Shown: one piece after another, positions 8,692 through 16,213 of the stretch | Numbering within the stretch: position 1 is the first letter of the stretch | Layout: each line of letters opens with the position of its first letter | Source: Dunaliella salina | Lineage: Eukaryota; Chlorophyta; Chlorophyceae; Chlamydomonadales; Dunaliellaceae | DNA: 16,213 bases | Reading direction: 5' to 3' | Assembly: GCA_002284615.2 (NCBI GenBank) | Contig: MU069929.1 | Span: 67,069-83,281, forward strand | Notes under the pieces: model-generated | What the model saw: only the letters and a program-made list of their open reading frames with translations | Told to the model about the DNA's origin: nothing | Database searches by the model: none | Made by a program: the position numbers and the translations under genes

Positions 8692-8988
8692 ACCAGGGGC
8701 AGGGGCAGGGGCGTGGGCGCCAGCATGCATAGCTGTCCAGGAAGGTCACACAGAGAGGAAGACCACAAAGGGGAAGACCACGAAGGAGGCTGAGGCCATG
8801 GACACAGACTAAGGGGTTGCATGCAGCTTTGGACCAGGCCTGAGCGCCGTTTGATGCTGAACATTTTTTGGTGTTCGCAAATTTTGCTAATTTCTGGACC
8901 CCCTTGCAAGCTTCAAAGTTGCAAAGAAAATTATGAAACTTAATTGAGCACCTTGCAAGGTTGCAGCGTCGCAAGACGGTAGCGTTGA

Positions 8989-9115
8989 TACAGTACTGTA
9001 CACTAGTATATACTGCAGTATATACTAGTATAAGGGGGGTCTTATACTAGTACATATTTTCAAACTCAGAAACTCAGAGCGCTGAGTTTGTGAGCTCAGT
9101 GCAAAATTTGCACTG
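8989..9115. repeat. Cluster of five palindromes and hairpins
   Basis: In order: a perfect 12-bp palindrome TACAGTACTGTA (8989-9000); a perfect 28-bp palindrome (9002-9029, centre CTGCAG); a hairpin with a perfect 12-bp stem TACTAGTATAAG (9023-9034) and CTTATACTAGTA (9041-9052) around GGGGGT; an 8-bp stem AAACTCAG/CTGAGTTT (9070-9089, 4-nt loop); and a perfect 19-bp palindrome (9097-9115, CAGTGCAAA.TTTGCACTG). The TATACTAGTAC motif recurs at the right end of the transposon near 10777. Confidence 0.9.
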
Positions 9116-9845
9116 CGCTAGGGAATTTCAAAGTCAGAAATGAGTAAAAAAAATGCTTCCAAATTGACATCAACGCTGAGGAGCGGTCGCATCATGGGTT
9201 GAGACTAATCTTGTGAGTTGCTTCAGTAGCCTACCAAGGTCAAAGTGCGTAAGCAGAGGTTTGATCATCATCTTCCGGAACCTGGATCCAGGCCATGAAA
9301 TAGCACAAAGTCTCGTTTGCATGAGCATTTGCATGAGCATGCAGCCCATAGGGCTTGTACGTGCAGGCTGAGCAAGCTGACAATTCCAGCCATCAAACAG
9401 CACATCTCATTTTTGCGTGGGCATGAAGCCCATGGGCTGCAATGCTTGTCCATGCAGGCTGAAGAAGCTGAGGGCTTGGACTGTGTGAAAGCAAACTTGG
9501 GAAACCTGCAATTATCAGATGCAGTGGTGCTGCTGGAGTCCTTGGGCTCTTTTCCAGCTTTGAAAGCCTCTTCCTGTGGGTCGACCTTGCTCCTCTACTG
9601 CAAGACTTAAGATGTGCGCCTTCGCACGACAACAGATTGGGGCTGTGGTAATAAGGGTATGAACAGCACATTTAGATGTTTGGGTGTGTAAAGATGACCT
9701 GATGCCTCACTTCACCAACTTCTGGCTCTATATTCCTATCCGAAAACATCAGCAGTGAATTCCAAAGGGTCAAAAACCTAATTCCTTCAAGAACTAGTGT
9801 CAATTTTTCTCCTTTGCGGACTAGGACATACTAATAACTAGCATA
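9116..9845. other. No gene recognised
   Basis: Contains a 97-codon open frame (9317-9610) and shorter ones with no recognisable family. A diverged local duplication lies at 9339-9380 and 9421-9470, sharing GCATG.AGCCCAT.GG, TGCAGGCTGA and AAGCTGA; it accounts for part of that frame. Confidence 0.5.
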
Positions 9846-9945
9846 TATACTATTATACACTGCTTTTATGGTGGATTTCATTTATGATTTCCTTCACACA
9901 TCTCAAAAAAATAAGAAATAAAAAATCTTACGAAATCGAAACAAA
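9846..9945 (+). repeat. Left terminal inverted repeat
   Basis: Starts TATACTATTATACAC, then TTTATGGTGGATTTCATTTA, TGATTTCCTTCACACATCTC, an A-rich stretch, and CGAAATCGAAACAAA. It pairs with 10679-10777: the core GGATTTCATTTATGATTTCC is identical, and the A-rich part carries small indels. Confidence 0.85.
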
Positions 9946-10278
9946 AGAATTAGATGCAAACACGTGGCAAGGAGCTGAACAGGTCCATCATGGACACGGA
10001 GAGGGGCACTCGCTCCTCCTCTGCCCATAAAAAAGGAACAGGAAAGCAGCTGAGAGTGAGGACGTGGAGAGCGAGGTGTTGTCACTGATTCTACCAGCGA
10101 GCCCTTGACAGACAGCACTGAGACAGATAGCATTAAGTGCGCAGCACACCAGCGCTCAGCTGCGCGAGCAGAAGGGGGAGCACAATGGAGGTATGTTCTT
10201 GTTGTTGTTCTCCACTTTCGGCCTACCTTTCAACGAGATACTCAAAATTGAACTGCAGTCCCCACTTGCAAACGCGAT

Positions 10279-10279
<1 letters not shown>

Positions 10280-10371
<92 letters not shown>

Positions 10372-10372
10372 N

Positions 10373-10401
<29 letters not shown>
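10280..10401. repeat. (CA)n dinucleotide microsatellite
   Basis: About 61 CA units with an N at 10372. It lies inside the transposon, downstream of the minus-strand splice donor, so it would be in the putative intron. Its true length is uncertain. Confidence 0.97.
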
Positions 10402-10405
<4 letters not shown>

Positions 10406-10506
10406 GCCAGCATGTTCTTCTTCTTCCTACTAAGGTATTCATGCCAGTCCGGCCTTGCACGTCAGTGACATGCCAATGAAAGCATACTGCCTGGACTATT
10501 ACTTAC

Positions 10507-10641
10507 TGTCTTTTCACTTGGGCGTCCGCTGAACAGGGCACTGGCATCCTTGCAGCTGTAGTTAAGCACTTCTACTAAGTGCACAATACGCTCCCTGACT
10601 TGCAGGTTGTACGGGGAGCGTTGGGGTGGCATCTGCTGCAT
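10507..10641 (-). CDS. Putative transposase N-terminal HTH exon (fragment)
   Basis: Starting at the ATG at 10641 (an in-frame TGA lies upstream), 45 codons read to an exact GTAAGT donor at 10506-10501. The product begins MQQMPPQRSPYNLQ and continues with VRERIVHLVEVLN (amphipathic helix), YSCKDASALFS (second helix) and GRPSEKT. This spacing, with an Arg/Ile/Val-rich first helix, a small-residue second helix containing A..LF, and Ser-x-x-Thr leading into the next helix, is what Tc1/mariner-type and related DNA-binding domains look like. Read through, the frame stops 14 codons later at TGA, consistent with an intron. The third helix and the catalytic domain were not found. Its place just inside the right terminal repeat fits a transposase start. 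The opposite strand is also open over part of this stretch, so a chance match remains possible. Confidence 0.5.
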
Positions 10642-10678
10642 GGGAGCTACTTCCTGGCGCTCGCAATATCAGCAATGT

Positions 10679-10777
10679 GTTTATTTCGATTTATTAGAAT
10701 TTTTGATTTTATTTTTTTTTAAGATGTGCGAAGGAAATCATAAATGAAATCCGCCATAAATCCCATGTACTAGTATA
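10679..10777 (-). repeat. Right terminal inverted repeat
   Basis: The reverse complement starts TATACTAGTACATGGGA, then TTTATGGCGGATTTCATTTA, TGATTTCCTTCGCACATCTT, an A-rich stretch and AAATCGAAATAAA. It matches the left repeat at 9846-9945. Confidence 0.85.
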
Positions 10778-10942
10778 CCTTGCACCTAATGATGACTTAT
10801 GAACTTTTTTTGCACGCTTCGCATTCGTACGTATAAATGACACCCTGACCTGCCCTACAAGGAAGTACCTATATACAGACGGAACCCTTCATTTTTATAC
10901 AAGCATGCCCTTCATCTTGGGATGAGCATGACAGGCCATTGA

Positions 10943-11218
10943 CCTTTTGCACCTGCAACAGGTGGTTTTGCACCATCAACAGGTGGTTCTGCAACAGGTG
11001 GTCTAGCGCCAAGTGCAGCACCCAGTGTCTTTGGCAAGCCAAGTGCGATTATCCTGATTGTTGTGATCACACAACTTGTGGATACCCTCAATGACCCATT
11101 TCACTGCCCAATTTTTAAACGATCACGACGCATTACACAATCAAACTTTTATAATTCCATGATTACCCAGCAGCTCAAAGAAACTGCCAGCCTGAATATA
11201 CACTTCCAGCTTCCATGA
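10943..11218 (+). CDS. Possible low-complexity exon, Gly/Ala/Pro/Ser/Thr-rich
   Basis: I do not recognise a definite family. After a TGA at 10940-10942 the frame is open for 91 codons to a TGA at 11216, without an early ATG. It begins PFAPATGGFAPSTGG, continues SATGGLAPSAAPSVFGKPS, then becomes ordinary sequence. The underlying DNA repeat (CAACAGGTGGTT.TGCA) has spacings of 21 and 15 bp, both multiples of three, which would preserve a reading frame. The composition, with single GF and FG pairs, is reminiscent of a nucleoporin FG region, but that is only a resemblance. A tandem repeat that stays open by chance is at least as likely. Confidence 0.2.
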   Translation, partial: PFAPATGGFAPSTGGSATGGLAPSAAPSVFGKPSAIILIVVITQLVDTLNDPFHCPIFKRSRRITQSNFYNSMITQQLKETASLNIHFQLP

Positions 11219-11229
11219 CTTAAAGATAC

Positions 11230-11700
11230 TTTTGCTTGATGCCTCAAAACAGAGCTATCATTTACTTGGTGCCAAACCTATTTGATTCCCGTGAGACACA
11301 ATCCACCAGCCACTTGATACCATTGAGGTATAGTCACAACCACTCAATGCCACTGAGACAGAGCCCACACTACTCCATGCCACTACTAAGGCAGAGCTAC
11401 TGAGACATGGCCACCACCCACTCGACGCCATTGACACGACTTACACCTAGCTCTTGCCAGTGAAAGATACCCATGCCTGCCCAGCACAAGCAAAATGCAG
11501 CCACACCTGCTTGATTCCGCTGAGATTGAGATTGAGGGCCCTTTGGAGGGGTCCCTCCTAGCTCACTAGTCGGGGATTTCTACCTCAATGCGCGCGGGCT
11601 CTGACCTGTGCAAACTTTTTCTTTCTCTTTTTCTTCTTATCACTCCATTTCAGACGGAGCCATAACCTACTTGATGCCACTGCGAAAGAGCCACCGCCTG
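11230..11700. repeat. Degenerate minisatellite, interrupted
   Basis: Diverged copies of CACTTGATGCCACTGAGACA followed by GAGCCAC occur near 11233, 11312, 11342, 11371, 11420, 11509 and 11669. Spacing is irregular (about 30-90 bp), so it is old. The last copy is separated by an insertion at about 11525-11652. Confidence 0.7.
11525..11652. other. Probable insertion splitting a minisatellite unit
   Basis: Before it the unit reads CTTGATTCCGCTGAGA; after it the unit resumes CAGACGGAGCCATAACC, as the consensus CACTGAGACAGAGCC predicts. The inserted DNA starts with a duplicated TGAGAT, contains GGGCCCTTTGGAGGGGTCCC, and ends in a long pyrimidine tract and ATTTCAG. The end looks like a splice acceptor, but there is no matching exon. 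The insertion's type is unknown. Confidence 0.45.
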
Positions 11701-12340
11701 CCCAGCAATCGCACAGGCCTCGATGGTGAAACCCGACATGAGCTTGCGCAAGTCCACCATCCTTGCTTCCAGCCCCCACCTGGAGAATAGAGGGCACGGG
11801 AGATAGCTGGCTGATGAAACAGGGCACCAAAAGCAGATTGCGGCTGAAATGGCATGCAAGCTTACCGATGCAATCCATGAGACATCAAATGCAGCTTGTG
11901 AATGGAAAGGTCATTGACTTGAATTCCAGTCCCAACCTGGTTTATTGGAGGCATGAAGAGTGGGTAACCTGAGGCTTAGAAGAGGCCTTTTTTAACACTC
12001 TCTGAATAGCATGTTTGCAGCTCTAGTGTTTTAAATGTGCAAGGCTTGAACCCTACTTTTTGACACCCTGATGCCCACATCTGACCAGCCAGAGCACCAA
12101 CTTGGACATATTCTACTGATTTGGAGTCCTCGTACCAAAAAACATTATTGCAAAAAAGTTTAAAAAAATTATGATTGAAAACACCCAATTGGTGAGGTAC
12201 AGAATTTTAGTCATCTCCCTGATTGAAAATTAAACCCCAAGTGCCAAAAAGGTCAAATCATGACCTCCCATCTTCTTTCTTTGGCTATGCAGAATATTGA
12301 CAATGTATATCACCGGTGGAAAATGGATGAGGTCAAGTTG
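11701..12340. other. No gene recognised
   Basis: Several short open frames overlap on both strands, none with a recognisable motif. No tandem repeats are obvious. Confidence 0.5.
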
Positions 12341-12344
12341 CACG

Positions 12345-12412
12345 GACTTGTTCGGCCCGACCTTCCAGGAGGTCGGGAGTTTGAACTGCTCAGATGCCCT
12401 CGAAGGCGTATT
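12345..12412 (+). mobile_element. SINE-like fragment, copy C
   Basis: Carries the stem CCCGACCT (12356-12363) with AGGTCGGG (12370-12377), the B box-like GAGTTTGAACTGC, and CTCAGATGCCCTCGAAGGCG, matching 2460-2505 and the 3' parts of 2185-2292 and 14521-14629. Here the stem is perfect and the B box is closer to GGTTCGAANC than in copy D. The A box and the CCTTA tail are missing. Confidence 0.68.
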
Positions 12413-12605
12413 GCAGAAACACTTCTTATCTTCTCAGCAATGTGTAGAAGGGCTACAAATACAACATTTTGGAAGAGGAAAACGGCCCCAGGATGGAGCT
12501 GTGGGCCGCTTTGGGATGATCTGAGGCCAGAAGAGCGACATGGGGACCTCCAATTTCCATTTCTAGGTGAGCAAAATTTTCATGAATCATGATGGTGGAC
12601 ATAGT

Positions 12606-12688
12606 CAGATTTGAAAAAGGAAGACTAGAAAGAGCATGTCTAGCAAGTTAGGCCAATTGCCCTTTCAGATTTGAGAGAGGTAGACTAC
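12606..12688. repeat. Short direct repeat, spacing 61 bp
   Basis: CAGATTTGAAAAAGGAAGAC at 12606 and CAGATTTGAGAGAGGTAGAC at 12667. Confidence 0.7.
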
Positions 12689-14404
12689 AGTCATTACATG
12701 ATGACGATGCAATTAAACTTTTGAGCCCCAGGACAGTCCTTGGGGACTCTGTTGTTGATGGCCGTATTGTCCCTCCTCTCCAAGAACAGATTTTGAAGTC
12801 AGGCGCCTCATCCCTGTGTGATACCCTGCCTTTTGCCAGCCAGCCCACCTCTGCCATTCTAAGCGTACTTCCTGGAGGCTACTTTAAAAAGCAGTCTTCC
12901 AGCGCTGGTCCCATGTGGTGGAGCTTGCTGCCTGCAAGGCCTACACGTCTGTGTGCTTAGCCAGCAAAACTCAACCCCTGCATGTCCTGACCCCCCAGCT
13001 GCACCCCCAAGCCTGAAGGTAGACCCCAGGATAAGCCCTGAGTGTACAGGAGGCCACCTGCTGCAAGCTGGCGGAGGGCTGTTTGGGGGTTGCTCGAAAG
13101 GCAGTTGTTGAAAGTAGTAATAAGGTCAGGGAACGTTTCCATAAATCTTCAATAAAATTCTGGTGCTCCAGCAGAAACAAGGATTAAGGGTCAAGTGTTT
13201 GATTTCAATAAAATTCAATTTTTTGCGGACTGCTGCAGTTGCAAGGATTGTTGTCACAGCTTATTTAGAATATCAAAACCACATTTACTCCCTCACACGT
13301 GTCTTGCCCAGCAAAAACTTGGGAGAAATAGGCTCCGGCAATTTTGCGGAGCCCAGCAGCTCCTCCTTGGCGCCCAGCACGGCAGCCCGCAGCATCAGTG
13401 TTGATGATGACAACCCCAGGCATCGGCCAGGACAAACATCGGGCACGGAGGTGGCCTATCCGGGCCTGGACAGACCTCCCTGGTTATGCATGCTTATCCG
13501 TGCGATGAAAATCAGGCGAGCATCAGGGGTCCTCCCGACAACTCAAAATCACTTGCAATATTACCAGCAGGCTTCCCAACACTCCCTGCTGCAGTTTGGG
13601 CCTGAGCAGGGTCCCTCAGGAAATGGCCATTAACAGGTGTGACTGAGAAGTGCAGGTGTGGGGCACACCTTATACTCCTTAATGACTCGAATATTAAGAG
13701 AAAAACATCTGCCACCTCAACACACGCACTGGTGTGCCCAAATGAAAGCAATACCTGCTTTGGATGCACAGAGCTTGACCTGAGCCACATCCAGTTGTCG
13801 CCAACTGCCAAACCAGACCTCTGAGCCAAAGAAGCAACCCCATTCATTCAGAAGTGGGTTTGTAAGTGTCCAGCAGCATATCCCCCAAATTTGGCAGAGG
13901 TTGTGGCGCCAGACTGAAAGGAATGAAAAATGGCCTTCATGACATCTGACTAGTTGCACACATGGCATGTCCTGGTCTGCTCAAAGATTAGTTCTGCAGG
14001 CAAGTATTGATCTCATACCTCCTTAATTTCTGTGTAGCAACAATTACAAAGACAAGAACTGAACTAATCTTCTTTCTGCTTAATTTGTGGTCTTGAATTT
14101 CAGCCCAGGGGTCATGCATTTTGACTGATGGCTCCTTCATGTAAACCTTATAACTCCTTTGCGCTGTAGATCCATACTTCCACCAAGGCGAGAACAGCAA
14201 ACTGTCCACTTTTTTGCTGCAAACGTTTTCGATTCTCTGTCGCCTTCACATCTTGTGGCTTGGAACACCTGGGTCTTGAAAGAGCAAACTCACTCAGCGC
14301 GCATGAAGTCAATAAAGGGAAGTTTGCTTGGCCCACTTATGTCGAGGGCGAACGTCCAGCGCCCAGCTTGGTCCTGCATTTGAGCATGTGTTGGTCCTCA
14401 TGTG
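12689..14404. other. No gene confidently recognised
   Basis: The longest frame is 156 codons at 13163-13633 (plus); it has an ordinary composition but no recognisable domain, and the minus strand is also open over part of it. A shorter plus frame, 13639-13824, has clustered cysteines (CRCG early, CPNESNTCFGC later) that hint at a metal-binding site, but they are too few to call one. An imperfect palindrome, CCCCAGGACAGTCCTTGGGG, lies at 12725-12744. Exons of an undetected spliced gene cannot be excluded. Confidence 0.45.
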
Positions 14405-14426
14405 CTATTCCTGCATGTGACCATGT
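14405..14426 (+). repeat. Left 22-bp direct repeat (candidate target duplication)
   Basis: CTATTCCTGCATGTGACCAT then GT, repeated at 14627-14648 with a single mismatch (CAT to CAG). Confidence 0.8.
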
Positions 14427-14626
14427 TTCTTTCTTGTGCCATTTTCTCAGTGCTTACTTGTGCTTACTTGGAGAACCTCTGCTTTATGTGGTACTTTGAG
14501 CGCATGTTCCTCAACAGTTGACATTTCTATACGCATTTTTTTGAAGACTTGTCTAGTTCCAGGTCTGTGTTTCCGCTCAGCTGCCCTCGTAGGCGGATAT
14601 AGCGATGTAACCTTGCCTTACCTTAC
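14427..14626 (+). mobile_element. SINE-like insertion, copy B
   Basis: The 3' half (14521-14626) is the same roughly 105-bp sequence as copy A at 2185-2292, ending in CCTTGCCTTACCTTAC. The whole 200 bp lies between 22-bp direct repeats, as expected for a retroposon inserted with a target-site duplication. The 5' half (14427-14520) has no match elsewhere in the window and no clear A box, so either the element is longer than copy A or the direct repeats have another origin. Confidence 0.68.
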
Positions 14627-14648
14627 CTATTCCTGCAGGTGACCATGT
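14627..14648 (+). repeat. Right 22-bp direct repeat (candidate target duplication)
   Basis: CTATTCCTGCAGGTGACCAT then GT, the partner of 14405-14426. It directly abuts the CCTTAC tail. Confidence 0.8.
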
Positions 14649-15090
14649 GCATATCACAACTTGCCTGATGACCTCATGCAATGCACTCGCATCGGGCTTC
14701 CCTTAAAAACATGAATTGGCAGCAATCTGCGACGCTTCAATCAGTGATTGCTTTGCCAAGATAACGTCAATGTCAAAGCTGATGCATGAGCTCTGAGTTG
14801 CCATTTATCTGAACCCATGCTTTTCTGTCAGCCTATTTGTGGTGATGTGATAGAGCCTCGAGAAAGCGACCACCTTCCTCTCTATTCAAACTGTTGAGAC
14901 ACTGGATTAGCTCATAACTCAGTATCTGTACTCAACCATCCTTGATAGCTGAGACCCTGCCAAAGTTTCCTTGCTTCATTCTGCCAGCCTGTGAGCTCTA
15001 GGAAAAAATCTTTTGACCTACGCTTGTATTTATATTTGGAGAACAGAGAGCTTAGGTATTCAGAAAGAAGCATTCAACATGACCTATTGA
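14649..15090. other. No gene recognised
   Basis: Unique-looking DNA. A 107-codon frame starts at 14991 and runs across the tRNA-like sequence to 15314; it has no recognisable domain. Confidence 0.5.
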
Positions 15091-15096
15091 ATAGAA

Positions 15097-15170
15097 GCGC
15101 ACCTGGCCCAGTTGATAGAGAGGAAACTGAACTGGTTTCTCATCCTCTGTGGTGTCGAGGTTCCCTGAGG
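15097..15170 (+). pseudogene. Degenerate tRNA-like sequence
   Basis: GGCCCAGTTGATAGAG (15105-15120) closely resembles a tRNA D arm and A box (GCTCAGTTGGTAGAGC). It is followed by a perfect 5-bp anticodon-like stem GAAAC/GTTTC enclosing a 7-nt loop TGAACTG (15123-15139). GTGTCGAGGTTCCC follows where a T arm would be but does not fold well, and the loop lacks the invariant U33. Likely a tRNA pseudogene or the head of another tRNA-derived SINE. Confidence 0.35.
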
Positions 15171-15905
15171 GGAGAGGAAGCGTGTACCAATGCAGTTTTC
15201 TTGCAATTCATGATAGCCCTGATTCAGAATGAGTATTTAGCAAAGATGCAATTGATAATCTCGCCACAAAGTACAACTAAAGCCAGACAGAGCAACAGGC
15301 AAAATGCACTGTGACCTGGCCTGCTCGAGGCTGTAATCAAAATTTCAGATGCAGCATTAGCCGTGCGCATAACCTGTTGGCAACACAGAGAGCAGCCCAG
15401 TGCACTGACTTTGCAACAAACGACAGGTAAACCCTCTCTCTGGTCGTCAAGCTTACGAGCAAGCAGAAGCCTCCTTTCCATCAGGCATCAAGCGTATAAG
15501 CAAATGACTACCTCTTTCTCTTAAAATGCAGCTACTCAACAGCTACTATTTCAATGAGACCCAGAAGCATGCAGCTGGCCATGCAGCTGCTCCTCAGATC
15601 AATACCTGCATCAAACTTGCATTACTACAGTACACGTCATACAATCCTGCATCACACTTGCATCACTACTTGCATTTATTTGCATGTTCATTCCGTCTTT
15701 TCACACGTTTGATGATCCTCGCTGTTGCGGGAAGAGCTTTACACTGCCATCTAGGTCCGCCCGCCCTCTTACAATCTGTGCACCAATTCACCTAGGTTCA
15801 CTTATCCCACAAAAATTCAACTGTGCCTATTCTTACTTAGATCTTAGGGCATCAAGGCCGCGCCCTGTCTCAACGCCAGCTAACCCTTTCCTTTCCTCTA
15901 CATTT
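15171..15905. other. No gene recognised
   Basis: Short overlapping frames only. A small repeat of CATGCAGCTG and of TGCATCA..CTTGCAT blocks occurs around 15570-15680. Confidence 0.5.
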
Positions 15906-15907
15906 TT

Positions 15908-15953
15908 GCTTCAGCTGAGCTGCCCTTGTTTGTAGGTACAGCCATGTAACCCC
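15908..15953 (+). mobile_element. SINE-like 3' end fragment, copy E
   Basis: TTCAGCTGAGCTGCCCTTGT, TGTAGGTACAGCCATGTAAC and CCC correspond to CGCTCAGCTGCCCTCGTAGG and GATATAGCGATGTAACC of copy B. It leads straight into the (CCTAT)n tract. Confidence 0.6.
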
Positions 15954-16037
15954 ATCCTATCCTATCCTATCCTATCCTATCCTATCCTATCCTATCCTAT
16001 CCTATCCTATCCTGTCCTATCCCATCCTATCCTATCC
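15954..16037 (+). repeat. (CCTAT)n pentanucleotide microsatellite
   Basis: About sixteen CCTAT units with a few variants (CCTGT, CCCAT). It sits exactly where other copies of the SINE-like family carry a short CCTTA tail, so it is best read as that tail, expanded. Confidence 0.95.
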
Positions 16038-16213
16038 TCTCAACACCACATGAGGACAAAGCACTGGTAGGAGCCTGTGTTCAGCCATCATTATCATCAA
16101 GGTCGCCCATTTTTGACGCCACACAGGAAGCAGTGCTGAGGCCTATACCAAGCAATCTGTGAATTTTGGAATGACTCCAATCTTGGAATTCCGTCTTCAA
16201 TCTTCAGCAAGGT

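Larger units (their letters stand above)
9846..10777 (-). mobile_element. DNA transposon with ~100-bp TIRs, likely internally deleted
   Basis: The two ends are inverted copies of each other over about 100 bp, enclosing about 730 bp. The interior carries, on the minus strand just inside the right end, a short exon resembling a transposase helix-turn-helix, and a (CA)n tract. Length is well under a complete Tc1/mariner element with an intact gene, and no aspartate/glutamate catalytic block is visible, so I infer a non-autonomous deletion derivative. TA dinucleotides adjoin both ends, as expected for a TA-targeting family, but the ends are TA-rich and a duplication cannot be proven. Alternatives are two separate MITEs in opposite orientation, or another TIR superfamily. 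Confidence 0.72.

Noticed and set aside
8425..8812. Frames with long Ile, Ser, His, Asp or Met runs
   Set aside because: All are translations of the (CAT)n tract and short flanks.
11600..11655. Strong-looking 3' splice acceptor (pyrimidine tract then ATTTCAG)
   Set aside because: What follows is a diverged minisatellite unit rather than a plausible exon, and the tract belongs to an inserted segment.
12260..12592. 110-codon frame on the plus strand
   Set aside because: Its middle is translated from a SINE-like fragment (12345-12412), so it is not an independent protein.
13163..13633. 156-codon frame on the plus strand
   Set aside because: No recognisable domain and competing open frames on the minus strand. 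Too weak to report as a gene without transcripts.
13639..13824. Cysteine-containing frame resembling a zinc site (CPNESNTCFGC)
   Set aside because: Only a few cysteines with irregular spacing. Without a second paired site or homologue it cannot be called a zinc-binding domain.
14991..15314. 107-codon frame on the plus strand
   Set aside because: It spans the tRNA-like sequence at 15097-15170 and shows no family features.
15954..16037. Telomere-like repeat
   Set aside because: CCTAT units follow a SINE-like 3' end, and other copies have short CCTTA tails. It is not a known telomere motif in the correct context and is internal.

Overview
This window looks like repeat-dominated, gene-poor nuclear DNA from a eukaryote with a large genome. 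The evidence is several microsatellites, many tandem arrays, short tRNA-derived retroposon fragments, an inverted-repeat DNA transposon with an intron-like splice donor, and single N bases at 1269, 1276 and 10372 typical of a draft assembly. No bacterial features (operons, ribosome binding sites, long clean ORFs) are visible. I cannot assign a lineage. No ordinary host gene can be called with confidence. Most open frames here arise because tandem units are near multiples of three or because the DNA is low complexity.

Layout. 1-640: a (TC)n tract, then the first 21-bp minisatellite array. 641-2180: mostly unrecognised DNA with small palindromes and one possible acidic terminal exon (886-1032). 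2156-2546: three fragments of a tRNA-derived SINE-like family with a CCTTA-type tail, plus a short stray block of the minisatellite. 2935-4155: the second, larger copy of the same 21-bp minisatellite, which shares an inverted module with the first. 4432-8215: six unrelated tandem arrays or local duplications, including a nine-unit satellite at 4913-5998. 8292-9115: a structured hairpin, a (CAT)n tract, and a cluster of five consecutive palindromes or hairpins.

9846-10777: the best-supported mobile element, about 0.93 kb with roughly 100-bp terminal inverted repeats. Just inside the right end, on the minus strand, is a short exon that reads like the N-terminal helix-turn-helix of a Tc1/mariner-type transposase, followed by a GTAAGT donor. 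No catalytic domain is visible, so it is probably an internally deleted, non-autonomous copy. A (CA)n tract lies in its interior.

10943-11700: a possible low-complexity Gly/Ala/Pro/Ser/Thr frame, then a degenerate minisatellite interrupted by a roughly 125-bp insertion. 11701-16213: mostly unrecognised DNA holding three further SINE-family pieces, one bounded by 22-bp direct repeats, a degenerate tRNA-like sequence, and a long (CCTAT)n tract that looks like an expanded SINE tail. The features do not form a pathway. The common theme is repeat birth, duplication and transposon decay.
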